DNA of 18,067 nucleotides. Origin: an uncultured Peptoniphilus sp. (GTDB taxonomy: Bacteria; Bacillota; Clostridia; Tissierellales; Peptoniphilaceae). A program made the translations under genes and the position numbers. The stretch spans positions 1 to 18,067 of the forward strand of contig CAMYEJ010000009.1 of assembly GCA_947254665.1 (NCBI GenBank). The letters run 5' to 3'. A model generated the notes under the pieces. The model did no database searches, was not told where the DNA came from, and worked only from the letters and a program-made list of their open reading frames with translations. Shown piece by piece: positions 1 to 6,457 of the stretch; positions within the stretch are counted from its first letter, which is position 1; each line of letters begins with the position of its first letter.

Positions 1-189
1 GATAAAATCAGGAACATAAATAGTAGCACCATAGATGCTAGAACCACCGATAATTCTCATAATACTACCAGCCTCGTCATCCTTTACGATGTAAGGAATC
101 TCATCCTCTTCAAACATAGAAGTAATAAGATCATACTTAACTCTGTCAGAAACAGTAACAAGTTTAATGAATTTAGGATCATTATTCAT
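1..189 (-). CDS. DUF2007-type small protein, 3' end cut by window edge
   Basis: Only the first 63 codons are present, reading leftward off the window with no stop. The start is the ATG at 189-187, preceded by a strong GAGGTGA ribosome site at 200-194 with a 4-nt spacer. The peptide begins MNNDPKFIKLVTVSD and continues through a stretch predicting an alpha helix, EEDEIPYIVKDDEAG, and a glycine-rich segment, then a strand ending VPDFI. This order (strand, helix, 'gets a longer/shorter effector residue' region, strand) resembles the DUF2007 'putative signal transducing protein' family, short ferredoxin-like-fold proteins of about 70-90 residues whose function is not known. The family assignment is by eye only. 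It faces away from the repeat island and seems to be transcribed on its own from within it. Confidence 0.6.
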   Translation of the reverse strand, partial: MNNDPKFIKLVTVSDRVKYDLITSMFEEDEIPYIVKDDEAGSIMRIIGGSSIYGATIYVPDFI

Positions 190-206
190 ACAATCACCTC
201 AGTAAA

Positions 207-235
207 ATTATACCCAGAAAGGAGAAAAATAAAAA
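207..235 (-). promoter_or_regulatory. Possible promoter of the DUF2007-type gene
   Basis: Read on the minus strand there is a perfect TATAAT at 212-207. The region 17 nt upstream (235-230, TTTTTA) matches the -35 consensus poorly, so this rests on the -10 box and on its position about 18 bases before the start codon. Confidence 0.4.
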
Positions 236-282
236 TCAGAAGTAGAAGTAAAATAAATAATCATCCAAACTTAACCACACCT

Positions 283-569
283 GGGTTATACCCATTCGAC
301 TACGACGGCATTGCCGTCTTCGCTCAGGGTGACTGTCTGCATGCAGTCATTCATAAGATATAAATTCATGGGTGGTCGTCACCCTGAGAGGCAGTCGAGT
401 TCTGCAAATCAGCCTTCATTTTATTCAGCTTCCTTGGAACTATGCATAAGACCTGCTGCGAAATCAAAGATTTCGGCTAGGACTTCGAAGGATTTCTGCA
501 TAGTTCCCTCCAACTGCAGTCACCCTGAGCGGAAGAGCCGTAAGGTTCTGGAGTCGAACGGGTATAACC
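283..569. repeat. Element with about 50-bp inverted ends (MITE-like)
   Basis: The left end (283-334) starts GGTTATACCCATTCGACT and finishes CGCTCAGGGTGACT. The right end (518-569) is its near reverse complement, starting AGTCACCCTGAGCG and finishing GTCGAACGGGTATAACC. Outer and inner blocks pair, and the middle of each arm diverges. Inside are a perfect hairpin GACGGC/GCCGTC (304-309/313-318), an internal inverted repeat CTCAGGGTGA/TCACCCTGAG (323-332/379-388) and an 11-bp pair GGAACTATGCA/TGCATAGTTCC (436-446/497-507). There is no transposase reading frame. It could be a miniature non-autonomous element or a mosaic intergenic palindrome. No clear target duplication was identified. Confidence 0.6.
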
Positions 570-588
570 TCCGAGGACCTAGTCTTTG
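391..588 (+). repeat. 198-bp repeat, copy A
   Basis: Matches 1058-1255 in the same orientation at a constant offset of 667 bp, with one difference in 198 positions (T at 546 here, C at 1213). It forms the right two-thirds of the inverted-end element. It contains the triloop hairpin CGAAATC/GATTTCG (459-465/469-475) and the hairpin AGAGCC-GTAA-GGTTCT (534-549), where the variant base makes a G-T (G-U in RNA) pair. Confidence 0.9.
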
Positions 589-677
589 TAAATGAAATAA
601 TTTTAAAAATTATAATAAATTTAAATAAATATCCTATACATAACCAAAGCCTATTCTTTCTCCTTCAAATTTTTTTA

Positions 678-762
678 CGAGGGGGCGGGAGGAAATTAAC
701 GTCTCGCCTATAAAACCTTCGGTTTTACGAACGAGACTCGCAGTTTCCTCCCATCCCCCTCG
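678..762. repeat. Long imperfect GC-rich hairpin
   Basis: Outer arms CGAGGGGGCGGGAGGAAA (678-695) and TTTCCTCCCATCCCCCTCG (744-762) pair with a one- or two-base bulge. Inner arms GTCTCG/CGAGAC (701-706/732-737) and TAAAACC/GGTTTTA (711-717/721-727, 3-nt loop) continue the fold, so almost the whole 85 bp can form a single cruciform or RNA hairpin. There is no poly-T run directly after either arm, so it does not look like a simple terminator. Confidence 0.65.
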
Positions 763-795
763 AGCTCCCTCTACCCACCTCGCATTATCAGGGAA

Positions 796-876
796 GTGAT
801 TTTCACATTTCGGCTAAAATTTGGGAACTCGCTACGCTCAGACACCCAAATTTTTTAACGCCTCATGGAAAATCAC
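796..876. repeat. Second long imperfect hairpin
   Basis: Outer arms GTGATTTTC (796-804) and GAAAATCAC (868-876) are exact inverse complements. Inner arms AAAATTTGGG (816-825) and CCCAAATTTT (845-854) are also exact, closing a 19-nt loop. It sits 33 bp after the 678-762 hairpin, and the two may be parts of one composite element. Confidence 0.6.
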
Positions 877-1026
877 AGAAGTTGCATAAATTGGTCGTAG
901 CAAAGTTTAAAGATTATATTCACGAGATTTGTATTGTACTTTATCTGTAGAAAGACTTTTAATTTTGCATAGGGTAAAAATAAAATCAGGCGAAGCCGTA
1001 CGAATACTAAAATTAATGTTCATCTT

Positions 1027-1056
1027 TGTAGCGGAAGCATTTTGCTTCCACAGCCG
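1027..1056 (+). repeat. 30-bp hairpin repeat, left copy
   Basis: Matches 1265-1294 with one difference (T at 1041, C at 1279). It contains the perfect stem GGAAGCA/TGCTTCC (1033-1039/1043-1049) around a 3-nt loop; the variant base lies in the loop. It ends one base before copy B of the 198-bp repeat. Confidence 0.85.
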
Positions 1057-1057
1057 G

Positions 1058-1255
1058 GCAGTCGAGTTCTGCAAATCAGCCTTCATTTTATTCAGCTTCC
1101 TTGGAACTATGCATAAGACCTGCTGCGAAATCAAAGATTTCGGCTAGGACTTCGAAGGATTTCTGCATAGTTCCCTCCAACTGCAGTCACCCTGAGCGGA
1201 AGAGCCGTAAGGCTCTGGAGTCGAACGGGTATAACCTCCGAGGACCTAGTCTTTG
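1058..1255 (+). repeat. 198-bp repeat, copy B
   Basis: Same sequence as 391-588 with one change, C at 1213, which turns the wobble in the AGAGCC-GTAA-GGCTCT hairpin (1201-1216) into a G-C pair. Unlike copy A it lacks the left arm of the inverted-end element. Instead it is flanked on both sides by a 30-bp direct repeat (1027-1056 and 1265-1294). Near-identity points to recent duplication, gene conversion or an active repeat family. Confidence 0.9.
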
Positions 1256-1264
1256 CAACTAAAA

Positions 1265-1294
1265 TGTAGCGGAAGCATCTTGCTTCCACAGCCG
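1265..1294 (+). repeat. 30-bp hairpin repeat, right copy
   Basis: Direct repeat of 1027-1056 lying 9 bp after copy B of the 198-bp repeat, with the same GGAAGCA/TGCTTCC stem (1271-1277/1281-1287) and a TCT loop. Together the two bracket copy B. Confidence 0.85.
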
Positions 1295-1345
1295 AAGGCT
1301 ATAATGAACCTTAAAATTGCAATCACACCCGAAACTTTTACAAAA

Positions 1346-1381
1346 AATAAAAAAACTCCCAACCAGAAAAGGGAGTTTTTT
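1346..1381 (-). terminator. Rho-independent terminator of rpsD
   Basis: A 10-bp stem AAAAACTCCC/GGGAGTTTTT (1351-1360/1371-1380) with a 10-nt loop, six bases after the rpsD stop codon. On the minus strand it is followed by a T-rich run. The stem also has Ts on the plus-strand side, so it may stop transcription in both directions and shield rpsD from the repeat island. Confidence 0.85.
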
Positions 1382-1386
1382 GTAAA

Positions 1387-1983
1387 TTACATATTCTTTG
1401 AGTAGAACTCAACGATTAGTTGGTCTTCAATTTCGATAGGAATATCTTCTCTACCTGGTACACTTGTAAGTGTTGCCTTGAAGTTTTTATCCTTTGAAAT
1501 GTATGGGTAACTTGTTACGAAGTTAGTTTCAAAGTTTTCTTTGAACATATTCGCTTTCATTCCTCTTGGAGAAAGTGAAATCACATCTCCTGGTTTGCAT
1601 CTGTAAGATGGAATGTTAAGTTTCTTTCCATTTACATGCACATGTCCATGAGAAACCATTTGTCTTGCTTGTCTAATAGAACTTGCAAATCCCATTCTGT
1701 AAGCAAGGTTGTCAAGTCTCATTTCAAGGAATTGAACTAGAGCTGTACCTGTTTGTTCAGGTGCTTTTTTAGCTTCTTTGAAAAGATTTACGAATTGTTT
1801 TTCAAGTACGCCATAGTATGCTCTTAGTCTTTGTTTTTCTAAAAGTTGTTTTCCGTATTCTGTTAATTTCTTGTCGGATCTTGCGGTTCCCTTAGTCATT
1901 CTCTTATTTGCTTTTGGGTGACCACATACATTTAATCCTAGTCTTCTAGATTCTTTGAATCTAGGTCCCATCATTTTTGCCAA
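1387..1983 (-). CDS. rpsD: 30S ribosomal protein S4
   Basis: Primary 16S-rRNA-binding protein that helps nucleate assembly of the small ribosomal subunit body and often controls its own operon. The protein of 198 residues is close to the usual 197-209. The N-terminal GPRFKESRRLGLNVCGHPK block and the S4 RNA-binding domain (about residues 90-150, with RLDNLAYRMGF, ARQMVSHGHVHVNGK and YRCKPGDVIS) are typical. I chose the TTG at 1983-1981: a GGAGG site lies at 1996-1992 with an 8-nt gap, and the product then starts MAKMMGPR, aligned with the family's usual MARYTGPR. The in-frame GTG at 1998 overlaps that ribosome site and is unlikely. The gene stands alone here, away from the usual rpsK-rpoA cluster, as is common in some clostridia-like lineages. 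Confidence 0.97.
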   Translation of the reverse strand: MAKMMGPRFKESRRLGLNVCGHPKANKRMTKGTARSDKKLTEYGKQLLEKQRLRAYYGVLEKQFVNLFKEAKKAPEQTGTALVQFLEMRLDNLAYRMGFASSIRQARQMVSHGHVHVNGKKLNIPSYRCKPGDVISLSPRGMKANMFKENFETNFVTSYPYISKDKNFKATLTSVPGREDIPIEIEDQLIVEFYSKNM

Positions 1984-2004
1984 TGTTATTGCCTCCACAT
2001 AATT

Positions 2005-2023
2005 AATTTTCGCCGCGAAAATT
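2005..2023 (-). promoter_or_regulatory. Hairpin in the rpsD 5' leader
   Basis: Perfect 8-bp stem AATTTTCG/CGAAAATT (2005-2012/2016-2023) with a 3-nt loop, placed between the promoter and the ribosome site of rpsD. It could be a minimal S4 autoregulatory structure or a transcript-stabilising 5' hairpin; the sequence does not decide between them. Confidence 0.5.
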
Positions 2024-2035
2024 TATGCCTCTAAC

Positions 2036-2064
2036 ATTATATAAGACATTGGAAAAATTGTAAA
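2036..2064 (-). promoter_or_regulatory. Sigma-A promoter of rpsD
   Basis: On the minus strand: TTTACA (2064-2059), exactly 17 nt, then a perfect TATAAT (2041-2036). The start of transcription would be near 2029, giving a leader of about 46 nt. Confidence 0.85.
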
Positions 2065-2091
2065 GTCTATAGGATAAATTTTTCAATAAAC

Positions 2092-2120
2092 TTTATAAAA
2101 ATTATTATATTAGTTATAAT
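2092..2120 (+). promoter_or_regulatory. Promoter of the mtaD-trpS-pepF cluster
   Basis: TTTATA (2092-2097), 17-nt spacer, TATAAT (2115-2120). It points away from the rpsD promoter and lies about 33 bp before the mtaD start. Confidence 0.65.
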
Positions 2121-2152
2121 ATTAAGATAGTAATAAATTATTAGGAGCGATT

Positions 2153-3421
2153 ATGTTAATTAAAAATATTTCAGTGCTAGATGTAATCGGTGGGAAAATT
2201 CTTGAGCACCAGGACATCTACATAGATGGAAAGTTTATTAAAAAGATTGGCGAAAACTTAAATATAGAAGATGGCCAAGTCCTAGATGGAGAAAATAAGT
2301 TGGCTGTGCCAGGTTTTGTAAATGCTCACACCCATCTTGGCATGAGTCTTTTTAGAAATTATGCTGATGATATGGAACTGATGGAATGGCTTGGCGAAAA
2401 GATCTGGCCCATTGAGGCGAAATTAAATCCAGAGGACGTATACATCGGTTCTCTTATGAGTATGGCAGAGATGATTAAATCCGGTGCCACCACTTTTTGT
2501 GACATGTACTTTCCAATCGAGCCTGTATATCGCGCGATGGAAAAGATAGGCATGAGAGGTGCTATTACCAGGGGCATGATGGACGTTGAAGACGGCTCCA
2601 TCTCCATTAGGGAGCATAAGGAAGGCTACGAGAAATATAATGGAGCATTAGATGGCAGGGTTACGCTTTTCCCAGGACCTCACGCAATCTACACAAGTTC
2701 CACAGAATATTTAAAAGAAGTTATTGAAGTTGCAAAAGATTACGGCGGTAGAATCAATATCCACCTAAGTGAAACGCAGACGGAAGTTAGAGACTCTCTT
2801 GAAAAATACAAGATGACTCCTATTGAGTACGTAAATTCTGTAGGACTTCTTGAGCTTCCAACGGTTGCTGCTCACTGCGTACACATTACAGACGAGGAAA
2901 TCGAAATTGTAAAGGACAAAGAATTCTATCCAGTCTACAATCCAAGCTCCAATCTTAAACTTGCAAGTGGATTTACTCCAGTTAAGAAACTTTTAGCAAA
3001 TGGTCTTAAAGTTTGTCTTGGCACAGATGGTTCTTCTTCAAACAACAACCAAAATATGCTTGAAGAGATTCATATCGCATCCATTGTAAACAAGGCTGTG
3101 GAAATGGATCCAAAGGCTGTGAAGGCGATAGAAGTTTTGCGAATGGCGACTATAAACGGAGCAGAGGCTCTAAATATAAATGCAGGAGCCATTGAAGAGG
3201 GAAGGCTCGCAGATATTTCCATCTTCGATTTAAATTCTCTAAACTTTGCTCCGAAGAACAACCTTATATCTGCTCTTTGTTACTCTGCATCCAGCGAGGA
3301 CATAAAGACGGTTATAATCGATGGAAAAATCGTGCTAGACGATAGAAAATTTGTAAATATTGACGAAGATAAACTTATAAAAGACGTAAACGAAACGATG
3401 AATGATTTAATTAGTAGGTGA
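2153..3421 (+). CDS. mtaD: 5-methylthioadenosine/S-adenosylhomocysteine deaminase
   Basis: Cytoplasmic metal-dependent amidohydrolase that deaminates methylthioadenosine and S-adenosylhomocysteine to their inosine forms, clearing by-products of methylation and polyamine synthesis. The 422 residues match the family. Metal ligands are visible in order: HTH at 59-61, His204 in HLSET, His241 or His244 in the AAHCVHI segment, and Asp292 in LGTDGSSSNNN. The ADDMELMEWL and IWPIEAKL segments (71-91) are typical of MtaD rather than of guanine or chlorohydrolase relatives. The start has an AGGAG site at 2143-2147. The gene is first in a cluster and ends 4 bp before trpS. Substrate range within the deaminase family cannot be settled from sequence; other adenosine-type deaminations remain possible. 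Confidence 0.88.
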   Translation: MLIKNISVLDVIGGKILEHQDIYIDGKFIKKIGENLNIEDGQVLDGENKLAVPGFVNAHTHLGMSLFRNYADDMELMEWLGEKIWPIEAKLNPEDVYIGSLMSMAEMIKSGATTFCDMYFPIEPVYRAMEKIGMRGAITRGMMDVEDGSISIREHKEGYEKYNGALDGRVTLFPGPHAIYTSSTEYLKEVIEVAKDYGGRINIHLSETQTEVRDSLEKYKMTPIEYVNSVGLLELPTVAAHCVHITDEEIEIVKDKEFYPVYNPSSNLKLASGFTPVKKLLANGLKVCLGTDGSSSNNNQNMLEEIHIASIVNKAVEMDPKAVKAIEVLRMATINGAEALNINAGAIEEGRLADISIFDLNSLNFAPKNNLISALCYSASSEDIKTVIIDGKIVLDDRKFVNIDEDKLIKDVNETMNDLISR

Positions 3422-3425
3422 TAAA

Positions 3426-4415
3426 ATGGATAAAAAAATCGTATATTCAGGCATCCAACCTTCAGGTAATCTAACTCTAGGTAACTACATCGGTGCCCTC
3501 AAAAATTTCTCTAAGTTACAAGACGAATACAATTGTCTTTACTGTATAGTTGACATGCACGCAATAACTGTGCCACAAGTTCCAAAGGACTTAAGGGCGA
3601 CTAGTCTAGATCTAGCGTCCCTATACTTAGCGGCGGGACTTGACCCAGAAAAATCAATTCTATACATCCAATCCCATGTTAAACAACACGCGGAACTATC
3701 ATGGATTCTAGGAACTATTACAGGACTTGGTCAACTTCAAAGGATGACTCAGTACAAGGACAAGGCTGCAAAACAAAAGGAATTAAACGCAGGACTATTA
3801 TTCTATCCTGTGCTAATGGCAGCGGACATTCTTCTATATGGCACAAACTTTGTACCAGTAGGAGATGACCAAACTCAACACATAGAACTTACTCGTGATG
3901 TTGCAGAGAGATTTAACTCCAGATACTCAGAAACTTTTGTCATTCCAGAGATGATGAGAGCTAAAAAAGGAGCAAGAATCATGTCACTTCAAGACCCAAC
4001 TGCCAAGATGAGTAAATCTGACCCAGATGAAAATGCAAGCATCTATATAATTGAAGATGACAAGGCAACAGAAAGAAAGATTAAACGTGCAGTGACAGAC
4101 TCCATTGGAATCATAAAATACACAGACGATCAACCTGGACTTAAAAATTTAATCGATATCTACTCAGTATTTGCAGATTTAACTCCAGATGAAATCGTGA
4201 AGAAGTACGAAGGAGTGGGCTACGGAGTATTTAAAGAAGAACTAGCAGAACTAGTAGTTGACGGACTTAAACCTGTTAGAACTAGATTTAAAGAAATCAG
4301 ACAAGATAAGACATATTTAGAAGAAATATTAAAAGCAGGCGACGAAAAAGCAGAAAGACTGGCTGAACGCACCATGAAAAAAGTTAGAAGAAAGGTAGGA
4401 TTTGTACAGCTATGA
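3426..4415 (+). CDS. trpS: Tryptophanyl-tRNA synthetase
   Basis: Class Ic aminoacyl-tRNA synthetase that charges tRNA-Trp with tryptophan using ATP; a cytoplasmic homodimer in known relatives. Its 329 residues fit bacterial TrpS. The N-terminal YSGIQPSGNLTLGNYIGAL (7-25) holds the HIGH-like signature, PVGDDQTQHIELTRDVA is the conserved core segment, and KMSKS is intact at 194-198. It begins 4 nt after mtaD, with GGTGAT overlapping that gene's stop as ribosome site, and overlaps pepF by 4 nt. No T-box or trp leader precedes it, so unlike valS it appears to depend on the mtaD promoter. Confidence 0.97.
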   Translation: MDKKIVYSGIQPSGNLTLGNYIGALKNFSKLQDEYNCLYCIVDMHAITVPQVPKDLRATSLDLASLYLAAGLDPEKSILYIQSHVKQHAELSWILGTITGLGQLQRMTQYKDKAAKQKELNAGLLFYPVLMAADILLYGTNFVPVGDDQTQHIELTRDVAERFNSRYSETFVIPEMMRAKKGARIMSLQDPTAKMSKSDPDENASIYIIEDDKATERKIKRAVTDSIGIIKYTDDQPGLKNLIDIYSVFADLTPDEIVKKYEGVGYGVFKEELAELVVDGLKPVRTRFKEIRQDKTYLEEILKAGDEKAERLAERTMKKVRRKVGFVQL

Positions 4416-6190
4416 AATTACCACTAAGAAGTGAAGTTAAAGAAGAATTAAAATGGGATATTACCAGACTCTACAAGGATAGAGACGCAGTAAAATCCGA
4501 TATAAAATCTGCAACAGATATAGCAGACAAGATGGCGGAACTTAAAAATTTAAAGACCAATGAAGAACTTAAAAACTTCCTAGATCTATACGAAGAACTT
4601 ATGATCAAAGTATCTAGACTTAGCACATATGCAGAACTTATTTCCACAACAGATATGACAGATACCGACAATGTCAACTTCGCAAACAATATAGAGATGA
4701 GTTTTTCTCCAATCTTTGAAAAGATAAGCTTCGTTGAAAATTTAATCCTATCACTGGATGAAAAATTAATAGACGATTACAAAAAAACTTACGAAGATTA
4801 CCATGTATTCCTAGATAGTATTTTGAGAATGAAGGGTCACGTGCTTTCAGACGAAGAATCCAAGGTATTCGCATCACTTTCCTATGCACTAAATGGACCT
4901 TACAATACCTACGAAATTTCAAAACTTGCTGATATGAAGTTTGACAGTTTCGAAGTGGATGGAAAGACCTATGAAAATTCATACGTTCTCTTCGAAAACT
5001 TCTACCAATACCACGAAGATTTAAATGTGCGTAGAGCTGCATTTGAATCTTTTTCTAAGACTCTAGAAAATTATAAAAACACAACTGCAAGTCTCTACGA
5101 AATGTATCTAAATATTGAAAAGACCAAGGCTACTATGTGTGGATTTGAATCTCTAATCGATTACCATCTATTTGCACAAGATGTAAAGAGAGAACTATAT
5201 GATAGACAAATAGATGTAATCATGGAAGACCTTGCTCCAATCATGAGAAAATTTGCAAAATTAGTTCAAAAATTCTACGGAATCGAAGAAATGCACTTTG
5301 CAGATTTAAAACTTCCAATTGACAAGGAATTTAGCAAAGAAATCTCTGAAGAAGAATCCTGGAAGTACGTTGAAGAAGCCCTATCTGTAATGGGAGATGA
5401 ATACTTAAAGGTTGCCATGAGTGCAAAGACAGATAGATGGGTTGACTTCGCATCAAATGTCGGCAAATCAACTGGAGGATTCTGTTCAAGCCCATACAAA
5501 AAAGGCTCCTACATCCTTCTATCATGGACGAGAGAATTTGCAGAACTATACACATTGGTACATGAAATTGGCCACGGAGTTCACTTCCACTATGCCCAAG
5601 AAAATAATAAGGCACTTGAAGAAGAACCATCCCTATACTTTATAGAATCACCTTCAACTTGCAACGAAATCTTGCTTTCAAAATATCTTTTAAAGAACAC
5701 AAAAGACGAAAGATTTAGAAGATATATTCTTGCAAACATGATTACAAATACCTACTTTCACAACTTCGTAACCCACTTACTAGAAGCTCACTACCAAAGA
5801 GAAGTCTACTACCTAGTTGACAAGGGAGAACCTATAAACGCAGATATACTATCAGAATTAAAACTTAACACCCTTAAGAAATTCTGGGGAGACGAAATAG
5901 TTATGGATAAGGGAGCAGAACTCACTTGGATGAGACAACCTCACTACTTCATGGGACTATATTCCTACACATATTCTGCAGGGCTTACCATCTCAACCAA
6001 CGCAGCAAACAATATCTACGAAAAAGAAGATGGAGCGAAGAACTGGATCGAAGCCCTTAAAGCAGGTGGCACTCTAAAGATCGAAGACCTTGCAAAACTT
6101 GGCGGAGTGGACATAAGCACAGACGCTGCCCTTAAAAATACTATCTCCTATATAGGAAGTATAGTTGATGAACTTGAAAAACTTATTTAA
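4412..6190 (+). CDS. pepF: Oligoendopeptidase F (M3 metallopeptidase)
   Basis: Cytoplasmic zinc peptidase that cuts short peptides (roughly 7-17 residues in characterised members), recycling amino acids. The 592 residues match the usual 590-605. The zinc site HEIGH is at 384-388 within TLVHEIGHGVHFHY, and the third ligand is most likely Glu412 in FIESPST, 28 residues on, as in the M3 family. The N-terminal two-thirds is the helical lobe that closes over the channel. There is no signal peptide. It starts on the ATGA shared with trpS, with AGGTAGGA about 11 nt upstream. No hairpin terminator is visible after its stop; the valS leader promoter begins within 15 bp. Confidence 0.95.
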   Translation: MKLPLRSEVKEELKWDITRLYKDRDAVKSDIKSATDIADKMAELKNLKTNEELKNFLDLYEELMIKVSRLSTYAELISTTDMTDTDNVNFANNIEMSFSPIFEKISFVENLILSLDEKLIDDYKKTYEDYHVFLDSILRMKGHVLSDEESKVFASLSYALNGPYNTYEISKLADMKFDSFEVDGKTYENSYVLFENFYQYHEDLNVRRAAFESFSKTLENYKNTTASLYEMYLNIEKTKATMCGFESLIDYHLFAQDVKRELYDRQIDVIMEDLAPIMRKFAKLVQKFYGIEEMHFADLKLPIDKEFSKEISEEESWKYVEEALSVMGDEYLKVAMSAKTDRWVDFASNVGKSTGGFCSSPYKKGSYILLSWTREFAELYTLVHEIGHGVHFHYAQENNKALEEEPSLYFIESPSTCNEILLSKYLLKNTKDERFRRYILANMITNTYFHNFVTHLLEAHYQREVYYLVDKGEPINADILSELKLNTLKKFWGDEIVMDKGAELTWMRQPHYFMGLYSYTYSAGLTISTNAANNIYEKEDGAKNWIEALKAGGTLKIEDLAKLGGVDISTDAALKNTISYIGSIVDELEKLI

Positions 6191-6204
6191 AACGAAAAAA
6201 TTTG

Positions 6205-6213
6205 TGATATAAT
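6205..6213 (+). promoter_or_regulatory. Extended -10 promoter of the valS leader
   Basis: TGATATAAT is an extended -10 element (TG, one base, perfect TATAAT at 6208-6213). The -35 region is weak, which such elements tolerate. A second TATAAT at 6223-6228 is an alternative. Transcription would start near 6220, just ahead of the T-box fold. Confidence 0.6.
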
Positions 6214-6230
6214 AAAACATAATATAATAG

Positions 6231-6423
6231 ATGATAGGCTTTGAGGAGTAGAGATGGATTCTTTTTAGAGAGAAATCGGATGGTGAGAGATTTCAAGATG
6301 AAGTTTTGAAGGTTGCAAAGTTAATTTCACACGTTGATTACGATATAATCTTTGAGAGCCCGGCAACGGGAATTAAGGTGGTACCGCGTCCTTCGTCCTT
6401 ATGATGAAGAATGCGGTATTTTT
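6231..6423 (+). promoter_or_regulatory. T-box leader, valine-specific (GUU specifier)
   Basis: A tRNA-sensing riboswitch. The T-box core AATTAAGGTGGTACCGCG is at 6371-6388. The base of Stem I is CTTTG/CAAAG (6239-6243/6316-6320). Its internal loop has AGTA (6247-6250) opposite GAA (6308-6310), followed by G, the codon GTT at 6312-6314 and a purine, so the specifier reads GUU, valine. The upper Stem I arm GAAATC/GATTTC (6272-6277/6289-6294) encloses the usual GGTG. The antiterminator bulge TGGT (6379-6382) would pair with a tRNA ending ACCA. The competing terminator has TACCGC/GCGGTA (6382-6387/6413-6418), inner stem CTTCGTC/GATGAAG and a T run to about 6423. Specifier, downstream gene and bulge base all agree on valine. 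Confidence 0.95.
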
Positions 6424-6457
6424 TATATCAATCAAAAAATATTTACGAGGAGGATTT

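Larger units (their letters stand above)
190..1345. other. Gene-free island of palindromic and repeated DNA
   Basis: No credible protein gene lies here. The short open frames in it have no ribosome site and run through repeats. The island holds an element with inverted ends (283-569), two 198-bp repeat copies (391-588 and 1058-1255), two long hairpins (678-762 and 796-876) and two 30-bp hairpin repeats (1027-1056 and 1265-1294). The spacers at 589-677 and 877-1026 are plain AT-rich DNA in which I see nothing. The GC-rich hairpins contrast sharply with the AT-rich spacers, which suggests inserted repeat units rather than decayed genes. Confidence 0.75.

Noticed and set aside
311..595. Open frame of 94 codons on the plus strand
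   Set aside because: It runs through the inverted-end element and the 198-bp repeat, has no ribosome site, and the second repeat copy does not keep the same frame with its flanks.
907..1147. Open frames on both strands
   Set aside because: Both overlap the second repeat copy and the AT-rich spacer and lack start signals; composition follows the palindromes rather than codons.
283..1300. CRISPR array
   Set aside because: Repeats are few, of different lengths, unevenly spaced and internally palindromic; no regular spacers and no cas genes.
190..1345. Decayed transposase or tRNA gene in the repeat island
   Set aside because: No cloverleaf, no CCA-type end and no transposase motifs were found in any frame.
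1984..1998. GTG start for rpsD adding 5 residues
   Set aside because: It overlaps the GGAGG ribosome site, and the TTG at 1983 matches the S4 family start.
4674..5042. Antisense open frame of 122 codons within pepF
   Set aside because: It is a shadow of a well-supported gene, with no ribosome site and no recognisable protein.
6401..6457. Upstream in-frame ATG for valS adding 19 residues
   Set aside because: It lies inside the T-box terminator stem and has no ribosome site; the ATG at 6458 has GAGGAGGA and the family's usual N-terminus.
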